DNA from: JBBAFM01 sp041655415
Lineage (GTDB): Bacteria; Bacillota; Clostridia; Peptostreptococcales; JAAYPU01
Length of the DNA: 6,454 bases
NCBI GenBank assembly: GCA_964429195.1
Contig: CAYSBC010000082.1
Location: 1-6,454 of the forward strand
Direction of reading: 5' to 3'
The notes under the pieces are model-generated. The model searched no databases and had not been told where the DNA came from. It saw only the letters and a program-made list of their open reading frames with translations. The position numbers and the translations under genes were made by a program. This document shows, piece after piece, positions 1 to 6,112 of this stretch (positions within the stretch are counted from its first letter, which is position 1; the number at the start of each line of letters is the position of its first letter).

Positions 1-2
1 TA

Positions 3-32
3 GAGGCTGAGGAATATATTGATAAGGAATAA
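3..32 (+). CDS. Possible C-terminal tail of an upstream gene (partial)
   Basis: From base 3 one frame reads EAEEYIDKE and stops at TAA (30-32). The other two + frames hit stop codons within the first ten bases. An acidic, helix-like tail is a plausible protein C-terminus, and an upstream gene on the same strand would fit the co-directional layout. Nine codons are too few to identify a family. The only support is the open frame and the residue composition, so this may be chance. Confidence 0.25.
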   Translation, partial: EAEEYIDKE

Positions 33-62
33 CATAAAATTAAGTTGAAAAGTTGTTGGTAT

Positions 63-91
63 TTGAATGTCATAAGTATTTATGATATAAT
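63..91 (+). promoter_or_regulatory. Candidate sigma-A promoter P1 upstream of rpoN
   Basis: TTGAAT (63-68) lies 17 bases before a perfect TATAAT (86-91), the expected spacing for a housekeeping promoter. Transcription would start near base 98. The spacer holds a small dyad, CATAA-gtat-TTATG (71-84). The -10 box lies inside the left arm of the inverted repeat at 85-118, so a protein bound there could block or modulate the promoter. Calling it the rpoN promoter is inference from position. Confidence 0.55.
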
Positions 92-118
92 ATCCTCTGA
101 AACTCGAGGATATTATAT
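85..118 (+). repeat. Perfect 13-bp inverted repeat overlapping the P1 -10 box
   Basis: Bases 85-97 (ATATAATATCCTC) are exactly complementary to 106-118 (GAGGATATTATAT), separated by the 8-base spacer TGAAACTC. The left arm contains the -10 box of P1. The predicted start near 98 falls in the spacer, so an RNA begun at P1 would carry only the right arm. The repeat is therefore more likely a DNA operator for P1 transcripts, and can be an RNA hairpin only in read-through transcripts from upstream. No T-run follows, so it is not a simple terminator. Confidence 0.6.
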
Positions 119-158
119 GCCTCCGGCGGATTATATCAAGAATTCTTCGAATTCATGA
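117..158 (+). CDS. Possible 13-codon leader ORF
   Basis: ATG at 117 opens a frame encoding MPPADYIKNSSNS and ending at TGA (156-158). A GAGGA ribosome binding site (106-110) sits 6 bases before the ATG, and P1 would start transcription about 19 bases upstream of it. The arrangement resembles a leader peptide: promoter, binding site, short ORF, then a stem-loop overlapping the ORF, then rpoN. There is no run of one amino acid that would suggest classic attenuation. The Pro-Pro pair at residues 2-3 could slow ribosomes. Translation is unproven and an ORF this short can occur by chance. Confidence 0.3.
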   Translation: MPPADYIKNSSNS

Positions 159-164
159 TATAAT
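130..164 (+). repeat. 16-bp inverted repeat (one mismatch) before rpoN
   Basis: Bases 130-145 (ATTATATCAAGAATTC) pair with 149-164 (GAATTCATGATATAAT) around the 3-base loop TTC, with a single A/A mismatch (139/155). No T-run follows, so it is not a canonical terminator. It ends 17 bases before the rpoN ribosome binding site and covers most of the 13-codon ORF, so it could fold in the leader RNA or act as a protein site on DNA. Its right arm includes a second TATAAT (159-164), but no good -35 box is found at the right distance. Confidence 0.6.
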
Positions 165-193
165 AAGTAATTGTAATAAGAGGAGTTGAAGGT

Positions 194-1600
194 ATGAAGC
201 TAGGCTTTGATTTGAATATTGAACAGATGCAAAAACTTGTAATGACACCGGAACTCATACAAGCTATTCAAATATTGCAATTTAACACTCATGAACTTGA
301 AACTTATGTAGAAGAACAACTATTGACAAATCCCATCTTGGAAAATTCCCCAAGTCAAAGCGGTGATGAAGGCAGTGACAAACCTGATTATGATGAAGAT
401 CTTTCCTTGAAGAAGGATGATATCGATTGGAAAGAATATATTAAACAGTTCGATGATATAAGCTATAGACAAATTGAACACAGGGAAGAATCAAAAGAAA
501 ATTCCTATGAGCAATTTGTGTCCAAAGGCATTACCTTAACAGAACATCTTATGCTTCAGTTACAGTTTTGCATAGAAGATAAGGATGTTATAAAAATAGC
601 TCGTTATATTATAGAATCATTGGATTCCAATGGTTATATGACGCTTTCCGACAAAGAAATTATTCAGAAATTTAATACGAGTGAAGAGCTCTATAATAGA
701 GCATTGGAGCTAGTTCAAAACTTTGATCCCAATGGGGTTGGAGCCAGGGACTTAAGCGAATGCCTGCTTATACAATTGAGACAAACACAAATTACAGATG
801 AAAATTTGTTCACAATTATTCGCGATCATTTAAATGATATAGCTGACAACAAGCTTAACAATATAGCTAAATGTCTCAATATTGCGGTAGAGGAAGTACA
901 GAAGTACGCGGACATTATTAAAAAAATGGAACCTAAACCAGGAAGAAAATTTGAAGCTTCCGGAGATGAAATCAAATATATAGTAGCTGACGTGACAGTA
1001 GAAAAAATAGATGGCAAATATATTGTGCATGTCAATGATTCTACTGCGCCCAGGTTAAATATTAATGCGCAATACAAAAGTATGCTTTTAAACGCTGATA
1101 GTGAGTCCAATGTTTCCCAGTACCTTACGAATAAGCTTAACGCAGCCATGTGGTTAATAAAAAGTATAGAACAGAGGCGACAAACTATTTACAATGTGGT
1201 TAATGCTATCGTTGAAATGCAACATGATTATTTTGAAAAGGGCAAGAAATACTTACTACCTTTGACATTAAAACAGGTAGCTGACGAGATTGGAGTGCAT
1301 GAATCTACAGTGAGCAGGGCTATACATGGAAAATATCTTCAGTGCTGTAAAGGAATCACGGAGATTAAGTACTTCTTTTCAAGTGGGATTTCATGCGGAC
1401 AAGGGCAAGGTATGTCATCTCAGAGCATCAAAACGATGCTTAAAGAACTAATTGATGAAGAAAATGTTAAAAAGCCGTATAGTGATCAGGACCTAACAGA
1501 TATCTTAAATGAAAAAGATATTGATATTTCCAGAAGAACAGTTGCAAAATATAGAGAAGAATTGAATATTCCTTCTTCCTCGAAGAGAAGAAGATATTAA
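194..1600 (+). CDS. rpoN: RNA polymerase sigma-54 factor RpoN (SigL)
   Basis: Sigma-54 directs RNA polymerase to -24/-12 promoters and needs an ATP-dependent enhancer-binding protein to open DNA. The 468-residue protein has the full family layout. Region I (about 1-50) carries QKLVMTPELIQAIQILQF and ends in NPILE. An acidic region II linker (about 51-105) follows. The core-binding region includes FDPNGVGARDL (177-187). A helix-turn-helix lies near 357-378 (QVADEIGVHESTVSRAI), and the RpoN box SRRTVAKYR (446-454) reads -24 elements. The tail is basic. ATG at 194 is supported by AGGAG (181-185) eight bases upstream and by the MKLGFDLN start typical of the family. The gap gene follows after 62 bases with no terminator between, so read-through into the glycolytic genes is possible. 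I see no -24/-12 site within the window, so sigma-54 control of these genes is not supported. Confidence 0.97.
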   Translation: MKLGFDLNIEQMQKLVMTPELIQAIQILQFNTHELETYVEEQLLTNPILENSPSQSGDEGSDKPDYDEDLSLKKDDIDWKEYIKQFDDISYRQIEHREESKENSYEQFVSKGITLTEHLMLQLQFCIEDKDVIKIARYIIESLDSNGYMTLSDKEIIQKFNTSEELYNRALELVQNFDPNGVGARDLSECLLIQLRQTQITDENLFTIIRDHLNDIADNKLNNIAKCLNIAVEEVQKYADIIKKMEPKPGRKFEASGDEIKYIVADVTVEKIDGKYIVHVNDSTAPRLNINAQYKSMLLNADSESNVSQYLTNKLNAAMWLIKSIEQRRQTIYNVVNAIVEMQHDYFEKGKKYLLPLTLKQVADEIGVHESTVSRAIHGKYLQCCKGITEIKYFFSSGISCGQGQGMSSQSIKTMLKELIDEENVKKPYSDQDLTDILNEKDIDISRRTVAKYREELNIPSSSKRRRY

Positions 1601-1662
1601 TAATATTAAAATACTATAATGAAGATAGAAAATATCTAAACATAGAAATAGGGAGGAAAAAA

Positions 1663-2670
1663 ATGAGCATAAAAGTTGGAATTAATGGATTCGGAAGGAT
1701 TGGGAGAAATGCTTTCAAAGCAGCCTTGAAGAAAGATAGCTATGAGATAGTGGCTATTAATGATTTGACAGATGCTGCTACATTAGCACATTTATTAAAA
1801 TATGATAGCGTTTTTGGAAAATTTGACGGAACAGTTGAAGCTAAAGAAGGTGCTATTGTCGTCAATGGAAAAGAGATTAAAATATTAACTGAAAGAGATC
1901 CAGAAAATTTACCATGGGCTGAAATGGGAGTAGAAGTTGTTTTGGAGTCAACGGGTTTATTTACCAATAAACAAAGTGCGGAAAAGCATATTAAGGCTGG
2001 CGCTAAAAAGGTTATTATATCTGCCCCAGCCAAGGAAGAAGACATTACTATTGTATTAGGAGTTAATGAAGATAAATATGACCCTAAAAATCATCATATT
2101 ATTTCAAATGCATCCTGCACAACCAATTGTTTAGCTCCATTTGCAAAGGTTTTAGATGAAAATTTTGGTATAGTAAAAGGACTGATGACGACGATACATG
2201 CTTATACCAATGATCAAAGAATCTTAGATTTACCCCATAGTGACTTGAGACGTGCGAGAGCTGCCGCTCTATCTATCATACCTACTACAACAGGTGCCGC
2301 AAAGGCGGTAGCATTAGTCTTACCTCAACTTCAAGGAAAGCTCAATGGGATGGCTATGAGAATACCTTCTCCTGCAGTTTCTGTAGTTGATTTAGTATGT
2401 GAAATAGAAAAAACAGCAACAGCAGAAGAATTAAATGCTGCTTTTAAAAAGGCTTCTGAAAATGAATTGAAAGGAATTCTAGGCTATAGTGATGAACCCT
2501 TGGTATCTATCGATTATAAGGAAGACAGCAGATCTTCCATAGTAGACGGTTTATCTACGATGGTATTAGAAGGAAATATGGTGAAGGTTGTATCTTGGTA
2601 TGATAATGAATGGGGCTATTCAAGCAGAGTCGCCGATTTAATTGAATTTATCATTGAAAAAGGATTATAA
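1663..2670 (+). CDS. gap: Glyceraldehyde-3-phosphate dehydrogenase, NAD-type, glycolytic
   Basis: This cytoplasmic enzyme oxidises and phosphorylates glyceraldehyde 3-phosphate to 1,3-bisphosphoglycerate, making NADH. Its 335 residues match the family. The NAD-binding fold opens with INGFGRIGR (7-15). Asp34 in AINDLTD favours NAD over NADP. The active site SNASCTTN gives the catalytic Cys152, and TTIHAYTNDQ gives the base His179. Leu190-Pro191 in LDLPHSD match the pair typical of catabolic GapA rather than the gluconeogenic GapB type. WYDNEWGYS (312-320) is the conserved C-terminal motif. The common PTPNVSVVDL motif reads PSPAVSVVDL here, a mild change. The start is set by GGGAGG (1651-1656), six bases before ATG. 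A TATAAT at 1615-1620 lacks a matching -35 box, so a dedicated promoter is uncertain. No cggR-type repressor gene lies upstream. Confidence 0.98.
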   Translation: MSIKVGINGFGRIGRNAFKAALKKDSYEIVAINDLTDAATLAHLLKYDSVFGKFDGTVEAKEGAIVVNGKEIKILTERDPENLPWAEMGVEVVLESTGLFTNKQSAEKHIKAGAKKVIISAPAKEEDITIVLGVNEDKYDPKNHHIISNASCTTNCLAPFAKVLDENFGIVKGLMTTIHAYTNDQRILDLPHSDLRRARAAALSIIPTTTGAAKAVALVLPQLQGKLNGMAMRIPSPAVSVVDLVCEIEKTATAEELNAAFKKASENELKGILGYSDEPLVSIDYKEDSRSSIVDGLSTMVLEGNMVKVVSWYDNEWGYSSRVADLIEFIIEKGL

Positions 2671-2671
2671 T
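2642..2671 (+). promoter_or_regulatory. Candidate internal promoter at the 3' end of gap
   Basis: TTGAAT (2642-2647) and a perfect TATAAT (2666-2671) are 18 bases apart and overlap the gap stop codon. Transcription would begin near 2678, placing the stem-loop at 2697-2737 in the 5' leader of pgk. The same TTGAAT/TATAAT pair forms P1. In A+T-rich coding sequence such matches can arise by chance, so this is only a candidate. Confidence 0.35.
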
Positions 2672-2696
2672 AAGTGAATATATTTAAATAATGTTA

Positions 2697-2737
2697 TTAA
2701 GACTGTTTTGAAATCCTTTTATTTCAGACAGTCTTAA
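2697..2737 (+). promoter_or_regulatory. Intercistronic stem-loop between gap and pgk
   Basis: TTAAGACTGT (2697-2706) pairs perfectly with ACAGTCTTAA (2728-2737). After a small internal loop, TGAAAT (2709-2714) pairs with ATTTCA (2721-2726), closing the 6-base loop CCTTTT. The right arm is followed by CCATTGG rather than a T-run, so it is a poor intrinsic terminator. A role as an mRNA processing or 3'-end-stabilising hairpin, or as a weak attenuator lowering pgk relative to gap, is inferred from position. Confidence 0.6.
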
Positions 2738-2742
2738 CCATT

Positions 2743-2749
2743 GGAAAGG
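2743..2749 (+). promoter_or_regulatory. Ribosome binding site of pgk
   Basis: GGAAAGG is a moderate match to AAGGAGG. It lies 5 bases before ATG-2755 and 8 bases before ATG-2758. Spacing alone slightly favours the inner ATG, but ribosomes could use either because the two codons are adjacent. The site begins 5 bases after the intercistronic stem-loop. Confidence 0.55.
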
Positions 2750-2754
2750 CTATT

Positions 2755-3948
2755 ATGATGAAGAAAAGTATAAAAGATATCAGTATAATGAACAAAAAAG
2801 TAATAGTGAGATGCGATTTTAATGTTCCCATGGATGAAAATTTAAATATAACAGATGATATTAGAATAAAAAGTTCTATACCAACAATAGAGTATTTAAT
2901 GGACCAAGGGGCTACCATTATTTTATTGTCGCATTTGGGGAGGCCCAAGGGAATACCTAATAAAAAATATAGCTTAAAACCTGTTGCTAAAAGGTTAGGC
3001 GAATTATTAGGAAAAGATGTCCTATTTGTGGATGAAGATTTGATTATTACGGAAAACACTAAAAAGATAGTAGGCGAAATGAAGCCTGGGCAAATTGCTT
3101 TATTACAGAATATTCGGTTTAGAAAAGAAGAGACAGACAATGATCCGATTTTTGCAGAAGAATTGGCATCACTCGGAGAAATATTTGTGAATGATGCTTT
3201 TGGAACAGTACATAGGGCTCATGCTTCAACAACAGGCATTACAAAATATTTACCTTCTGTATCCGGAAATTTGATAAAGAAAGAAATAGATTATATGGTA
3301 ACAGCCTTAGATAAACCCGAAAGACCCTTTACAATCATCTTAGGTGGGTCTAAAGTGGGCGATAAAATAGGAGTGATTCACAACTTAATTCCTAAAGCTG
3401 ATAATATTATAATAGGTGGAGGCATGGTCTACACTTTCTTAAAGGCGAAGGGTTATGAAGTGGGGAAATCTTTATTAGAAGAAACGAAAGTAGATTTAGC
3501 CATAGAAATCTTAAAAGAGGCAGAAAAAGCGGACATGGAACTTATATTTCCGGTTGATATTCTTGTCGCAGATGAGTTTAATAATGATAGTCCTTATCAA
3601 TGCGTAAAATTTTCTGAAATACCAAAGGATAAAATGGGTCTGGATATAGGTCCTGAATCCATAAAGCTTTTTTCAGATGTTATATCCAAATCCAAAACTG
3701 TGATTTGGAATGGACCTATGGGTGTTTTTGAAATGAGTAATTTTGCCAAAGGAACGGAAGGTATTGCTAAAGCCATGGCAGAAAATGAAAATGCTTTAAC
3801 AATTATAGGTGGAGGCGATAGTGCAGCTGCTGCGGAGGAGTTTGGTTACACAAGTAAGATAACCCATGTTTCAACCGGGGGTGGGGCGTCCTTGAAGCTA
3901 CTTGAAGGAAAAGCATTGCCTGGTATTGAAGCTTTAGATGATCAATAA
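2755..3948 (+). CDS. pgk: Phosphoglycerate kinase
   Basis: The enzyme transfers phosphate from 1,3-bisphosphoglycerate to ADP, the first ATP-yielding step of glycolysis, in the cytoplasm. At 397 residues it is of normal length. The N-terminal substrate domain holds VRCDFNVP (18-25), SHLGRPKG (59-66) and the HRAHAST loop (153-159). The C-terminal nucleotide domain holds GGSKVGDKIGVI (197-208), NGPMGVFE (319-326) and the glycine-rich GGGDSAAA (352-359) and STGGGASLKLLEG (373-385). Adjacent ATG codons at 2755 and 2758 give MMKK or MKK; the outer one is reported, while ribosome-site spacing slightly favours the inner. Small departures from consensus are GTVHRAH for GTAHRAH and LLQN for LLEN; none removes a known catalytic residue. 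The gene is separated from gap by 84 bases with a stem-loop, and tpiA follows after 35 bases. Confidence 0.98.
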   Translation: MMKKSIKDISIMNKKVIVRCDFNVPMDENLNITDDIRIKSSIPTIEYLMDQGATIILLSHLGRPKGIPNKKYSLKPVAKRLGELLGKDVLFVDEDLIITENTKKIVGEMKPGQIALLQNIRFRKEETDNDPIFAEELASLGEIFVNDAFGTVHRAHASTTGITKYLPSVSGNLIKKEIDYMVTALDKPERPFTIILGGSKVGDKIGVIHNLIPKADNIIIGGGMVYTFLKAKGYEVGKSLLEETKVDLAIEILKEAEKADMELIFPVDILVADEFNNDSPYQCVKFSEIPKDKMGLDIGPESIKLFSDVISKSKTVIWNGPMGVFEMSNFAKGTEGIAKAMAENENALTIIGGGDSAAAAEEFGYTSKITHVSTGGGASLKLLEGKALPGIEALDDQ

Positions 3949-3971
3949 AAAATCTGAATATCCGAAAGAAA

Positions 3972-3977
3972 GGGGAG
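3972..3977 (+). promoter_or_regulatory. Ribosome binding site that selects the TTG start of tpiA
   Basis: GGGGAG (3972-3977) is six bases before TTG-3984. An ATG at 3979 is only one base downstream of the site, and in its frame it reads ATG-AAT-TGA, stopping at once. No in-frame ATG exists between the site and the conserved N-terminus. Spacing and frame therefore both choose TTG. Confidence 0.7.
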
Positions 3978-3983
3978 TATGAA

Positions 3984-4730
3984 TTGAGGATTCCATTTAT
4001 AGCTGGAAATTGGAAGATGCATAAATCGATAGATGAAGCCCTTGCTTTTATAAAGGCCTTTAAAGCACTTAAAAGAAATGAAAATGTGGATGTAGCTTTA
4101 TGTGTTCCCTATCTCCAACTTGGTATTTTAAAGCAAGAAACTGAAGGAACCAGCATCAGGATTGGAGCTCAGAATATGCATTTTGAGGATCAAGGTGCTT
4201 TTACTGGGGAAGTATCCGCTAAGATGCTGAAGGATATAGGTATAGATTTGTGTATCATAGGACATTCTGAGAGAAGAGAATATTTTAATGAAAGTGATGC
4301 ATCCATCAATAAAAAATTGAAAACAGCTTTTATTAATGGTATACTTCCTATACTATGTGTAGGTGAAACTCTGGAGCAAAGAGAAAAGGGTAAAACAAAG
4401 GCAATCATAGAAAGGCAAATAAAAGAAGACCTTAAGGGCATTCAATCTGAGCATGTTGCGAAAATGGTAATTGCCTATGAACCTATATGGGCTATAGGAA
4501 CAGGCAAAACAGCAACTCCCTTGGAAGCCAATGAAACGATTGCTTTTATCAGAGAAACCATAAAGAATTGTTATGATAGGCATGTAGCAGAGGAAGTCAG
4601 AATTCAATATGGCGGAAGCGTGAAACCGGATAATGCTACTGAAATCATGAAGCAGACTGATATAGACGGAGCTTTGGTAGGTGGAGCAAGTTTATCGCCG
4701 GAAGAATTTATTAAGATAGTGAATTTTTAG
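3984..4730 (+). CDS. tpiA: Triosephosphate isomerase, TTG start
   Basis: TpiA interconverts dihydroxyacetone phosphate and glyceraldehyde 3-phosphate, feeding both trioses into the gap step. The 248-residue product is the normal length for a bacterial (beta/alpha)8-barrel TIM. The catalytic set is complete: Asn9 and Lys11 in AGNWKMHK, His94 in IIGHSERRE, and Glu166 in AYEPIWAIGTGKTA, whose second half is the flexible loop 6 that closes over substrate. YGGSVKP (209-215) and ALVGGASL (230-237) form the phosphate-binding end. QNMHFEDQGAFTGEVS is the usual subunit-interface motif. Translation begins at TTG, read as Met, giving MRIPFIAGNWK, which aligns with the usual start of the family. The out-of-frame ATGAATTGA across the start is odd. 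Spacing is 35 bases from pgk and 25 bases to eno, so the gene is almost certainly co-transcribed with both. Confidence 0.97.
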   Translation: MRIPFIAGNWKMHKSIDEALAFIKAFKALKRNENVDVALCVPYLQLGILKQETEGTSIRIGAQNMHFEDQGAFTGEVSAKMLKDIGIDLCIIGHSERREYFNESDASINKKLKTAFINGILPILCVGETLEQREKGKTKAIIERQIKEDLKGIQSEHVAKMVIAYEPIWAIGTGKTATPLEANETIAFIRETIKNCYDRHVAEEVRIQYGGSVKPDNATEIMKQTDIDGALVGGASLSPEEFIKIVNF

Positions 4731-4736
4731 TTTGTT

Positions 4737-4743
4737 AAAGGAG
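4737..4743 (+). promoter_or_regulatory. Ribosome binding site of eno with long spacing
   Basis: AAAGGAG is a strong Shine-Dalgarno sequence but lies 12 bases before the eno ATG (4756), longer than at the other genes here (5-8 bases). An out-of-frame ATG at 4746 is only 2 bases from the site and opens a short frame (MNKNVNLY). An in-frame TGA at 4747-4749 rules out an earlier eno start. The ATG at 4756 therefore stands despite the spacing. Confidence 0.55.
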
Positions 4744-4755
4744 TGATGAATAAAA

Positions 4756-6045
4756 ATGTCAACTTATATTGAAGAGGTTTATGCAAGAGAGATATTGGAT
4801 TCAAGGGGAAATCCGACTATTGAAGTAGAAGTTATTTTAGAGGATGGAAGCATGGGGCGTGCAGCGGTTCCTTCAGGAGCATCTACTGGAGCTTTTGAGG
4901 CTGTAGAGCTAAGGGATGAAGAAGAGGACAGATATTTAGGGAAAGGAGTCCAAACTGCTGTTGAAAATGTCAACGAGATTATAGCCCCTCAAATAGAAGG
5001 ATTAAATTCTTTGGATCAAATCGGAATAGACCAAATTCTTATAGAGCTGGATGGTACGGAGAATAAGTGTAGGCTGGGTGCCAATGCGATTTTAGGTGTT
5101 TCCATGGCAGTCGCTCATGCAGCAGCAGAATCCTTAGGTTTACCTTTATTTCAATATATAGGTGGAATTAATGGCAAAACATTACCTACACCGATGATGA
5201 ATATCTTAAATGGAGGCGAGCATGCAGATAATAATGTAGATATTCAGGAATTTATGATCATGCCTGTAGGAGCAGAATCTTTTGCGGAAGCTCTCAGAAC
5301 AGGTACAGAAATTTTTCATAATTTAAAGAAGGTATTGAAAAGCAAGGGTCTTAATACGGCAGTTGGCGATGAAGGAGGGTTTGCACCTAATCTGACATCC
5401 AATGAAGAAGCCTTAGAGATCATCGTTGAAGCTATAAAAAAGGCCGGCTATGAACCGGGACAAGATGTCATGCTGGCACTGGATGTAGCTGCAACAGAGC
5501 TTTATGATGAAAAAGCAAAAGAGTACACGCTCAAGGGCGAAGGTCTTGTAAAAACATCAGCAGAAATGGTGGATTATTATGAGATGTTGTGCAAAAAATA
5601 TCCGATTATCTCCATTGAGGACGGTATGGCTGAAGAAGATTGGGATGGGTGGAAGCTATTAACCGATAAGCTATCCCAAAAAGTACAATTAGTAGGAGAT
5701 GACTTATTTGTTACCAATACAGAAAGATTGGCAAAGGGCATAAGCCTAGGTATTGCTAATTCTATCTTAGTCAAGGTGAATCAAATAGGAACTCTGACTG
5801 AGACATTAGATGCCATAGAAATGGCAAAAAAAGCAGGGTATACTGCTATTGTATCCCATCGTTCAGGCGAAACAGAGGATGTAACGATAGCTGATTTGGT
5901 CGTTGGCACAAATGCGGGACAAATTAAAACCGGAGCACCTTCACGAACAGATCGAGTTGCTAAATACAATCAATTGCTTAGGATAGAAGAAATTTTAGAT
6001 TCTACTGCAGTCTATGCTGGTAAAAATGCTTTTTATAATTTATAA
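4756..6045 (+). CDS. eno: Enolase (phosphopyruvate hydratase)
   Basis: Enolase removes water from 2-phosphoglycerate to give phosphoenolpyruvate and needs Mg2+. The 429-residue protein is full length. The N-terminal part has AREILDSRGNPT (10-21) and the mobile loop SGAST (40-44). The barrel domain has NGGEHADNN (152-160, His156) and GDEGGFAPN (204-212, Glu206). The three metal ligands are Asp243 (ALDVAAT), Glu288 (SIEDG) and Asp315 (VGDD). The catalytic base is Lys340 (ILVKVNQIGT), and SHRSGETED (367-375) and Lys391 (IKTGAPSR) complete the site. Only 25 bases separate it from tpiA, leaving no room for the phosphoglycerate mutase gene often found here. No terminator-like hairpin follows the stop codon, so transcription may run on into secG. 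In other bacteria enolase can also join RNA-degrading complexes; nothing here tests that. Confidence 0.98.
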   Translation: MSTYIEEVYAREILDSRGNPTIEVEVILEDGSMGRAAVPSGASTGAFEAVELRDEEEDRYLGKGVQTAVENVNEIIAPQIEGLNSLDQIGIDQILIELDGTENKCRLGANAILGVSMAVAHAAAESLGLPLFQYIGGINGKTLPTPMMNILNGGEHADNNVDIQEFMIMPVGAESFAEALRTGTEIFHNLKKVLKSKGLNTAVGDEGGFAPNLTSNEEALEIIVEAIKKAGYEPGQDVMLALDVAATELYDEKAKEYTLKGEGLVKTSAEMVDYYEMLCKKYPIISIEDGMAEEDWDGWKLLTDKLSQKVQLVGDDLFVTNTERLAKGISLGIANSILVKVNQIGTLTETLDAIEMAKKAGYTAIVSHRSGETEDVTIADLVVGTNAGQIKTGAPSRTDRVAKYNQLLRIEEILDSTAVYAGKNAFYNL

Positions 6046-6053
6046 TTTTCTTA

Positions 6054-6082
6054 TTGACTTCATGTAAAAAATTCTTTACTAT
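6054..6082 (+). promoter_or_regulatory. Candidate promoter for secG
   Basis: TTGACT (6054-6059, five of six matches to TTGACA) is followed after 17 bases by TACTAT (6077-6082, four of six to TATAAT). Transcription would begin near 6089, about 24 bases before the secG start. This would let secG be expressed independently of the glycolytic operon. The strong -35 box and ideal spacing support it; the -10 box is weak. Confidence 0.45.
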
Positions 6083-6112
6083 TAATATGTTCTAACAATT
6101 GGAGGTGTAAAA

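Noticed and set aside
130..164. Second inverted repeat as an intrinsic terminator
   Set aside because: The stem is A+T-rich and followed by AAGTAATTG rather than a T-run, so termination is unlikely.
826..1149. 107-codon open frame on the - strand inside rpoN
   Set aside because: It is antisense to the conserved sigma-54 core-binding region and has no convincing ribosome binding site or recognisable domain.
1615..1620. TATAAT just before gap as a promoter
   Set aside because: No -35-like hexamer lies 16-19 bases upstream and there is no TG extension, so it is not listed as a promoter feature.
2724..3140. 138-codon open frame on the - strand across the start of pgk
   Set aside because: It lies antisense to conserved pgk codons, its product is low-complexity and Phe/Ile/Ser-rich, and it resembles no family. 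It is a shadow of the real gene.
5465..5920. TGGCAC motifs inside eno as -24/-12 sigma-54 promoters
   Set aside because: TGGCAC occurs within eno, but no TTGC-type -12 element follows at the required spacing, and the positions are coding.
4779..5969. Several 60-65 codon open frames on the - strand inside eno
   Set aside because: All are antisense to highly conserved enolase sequence, are short, and have no recognisable features.
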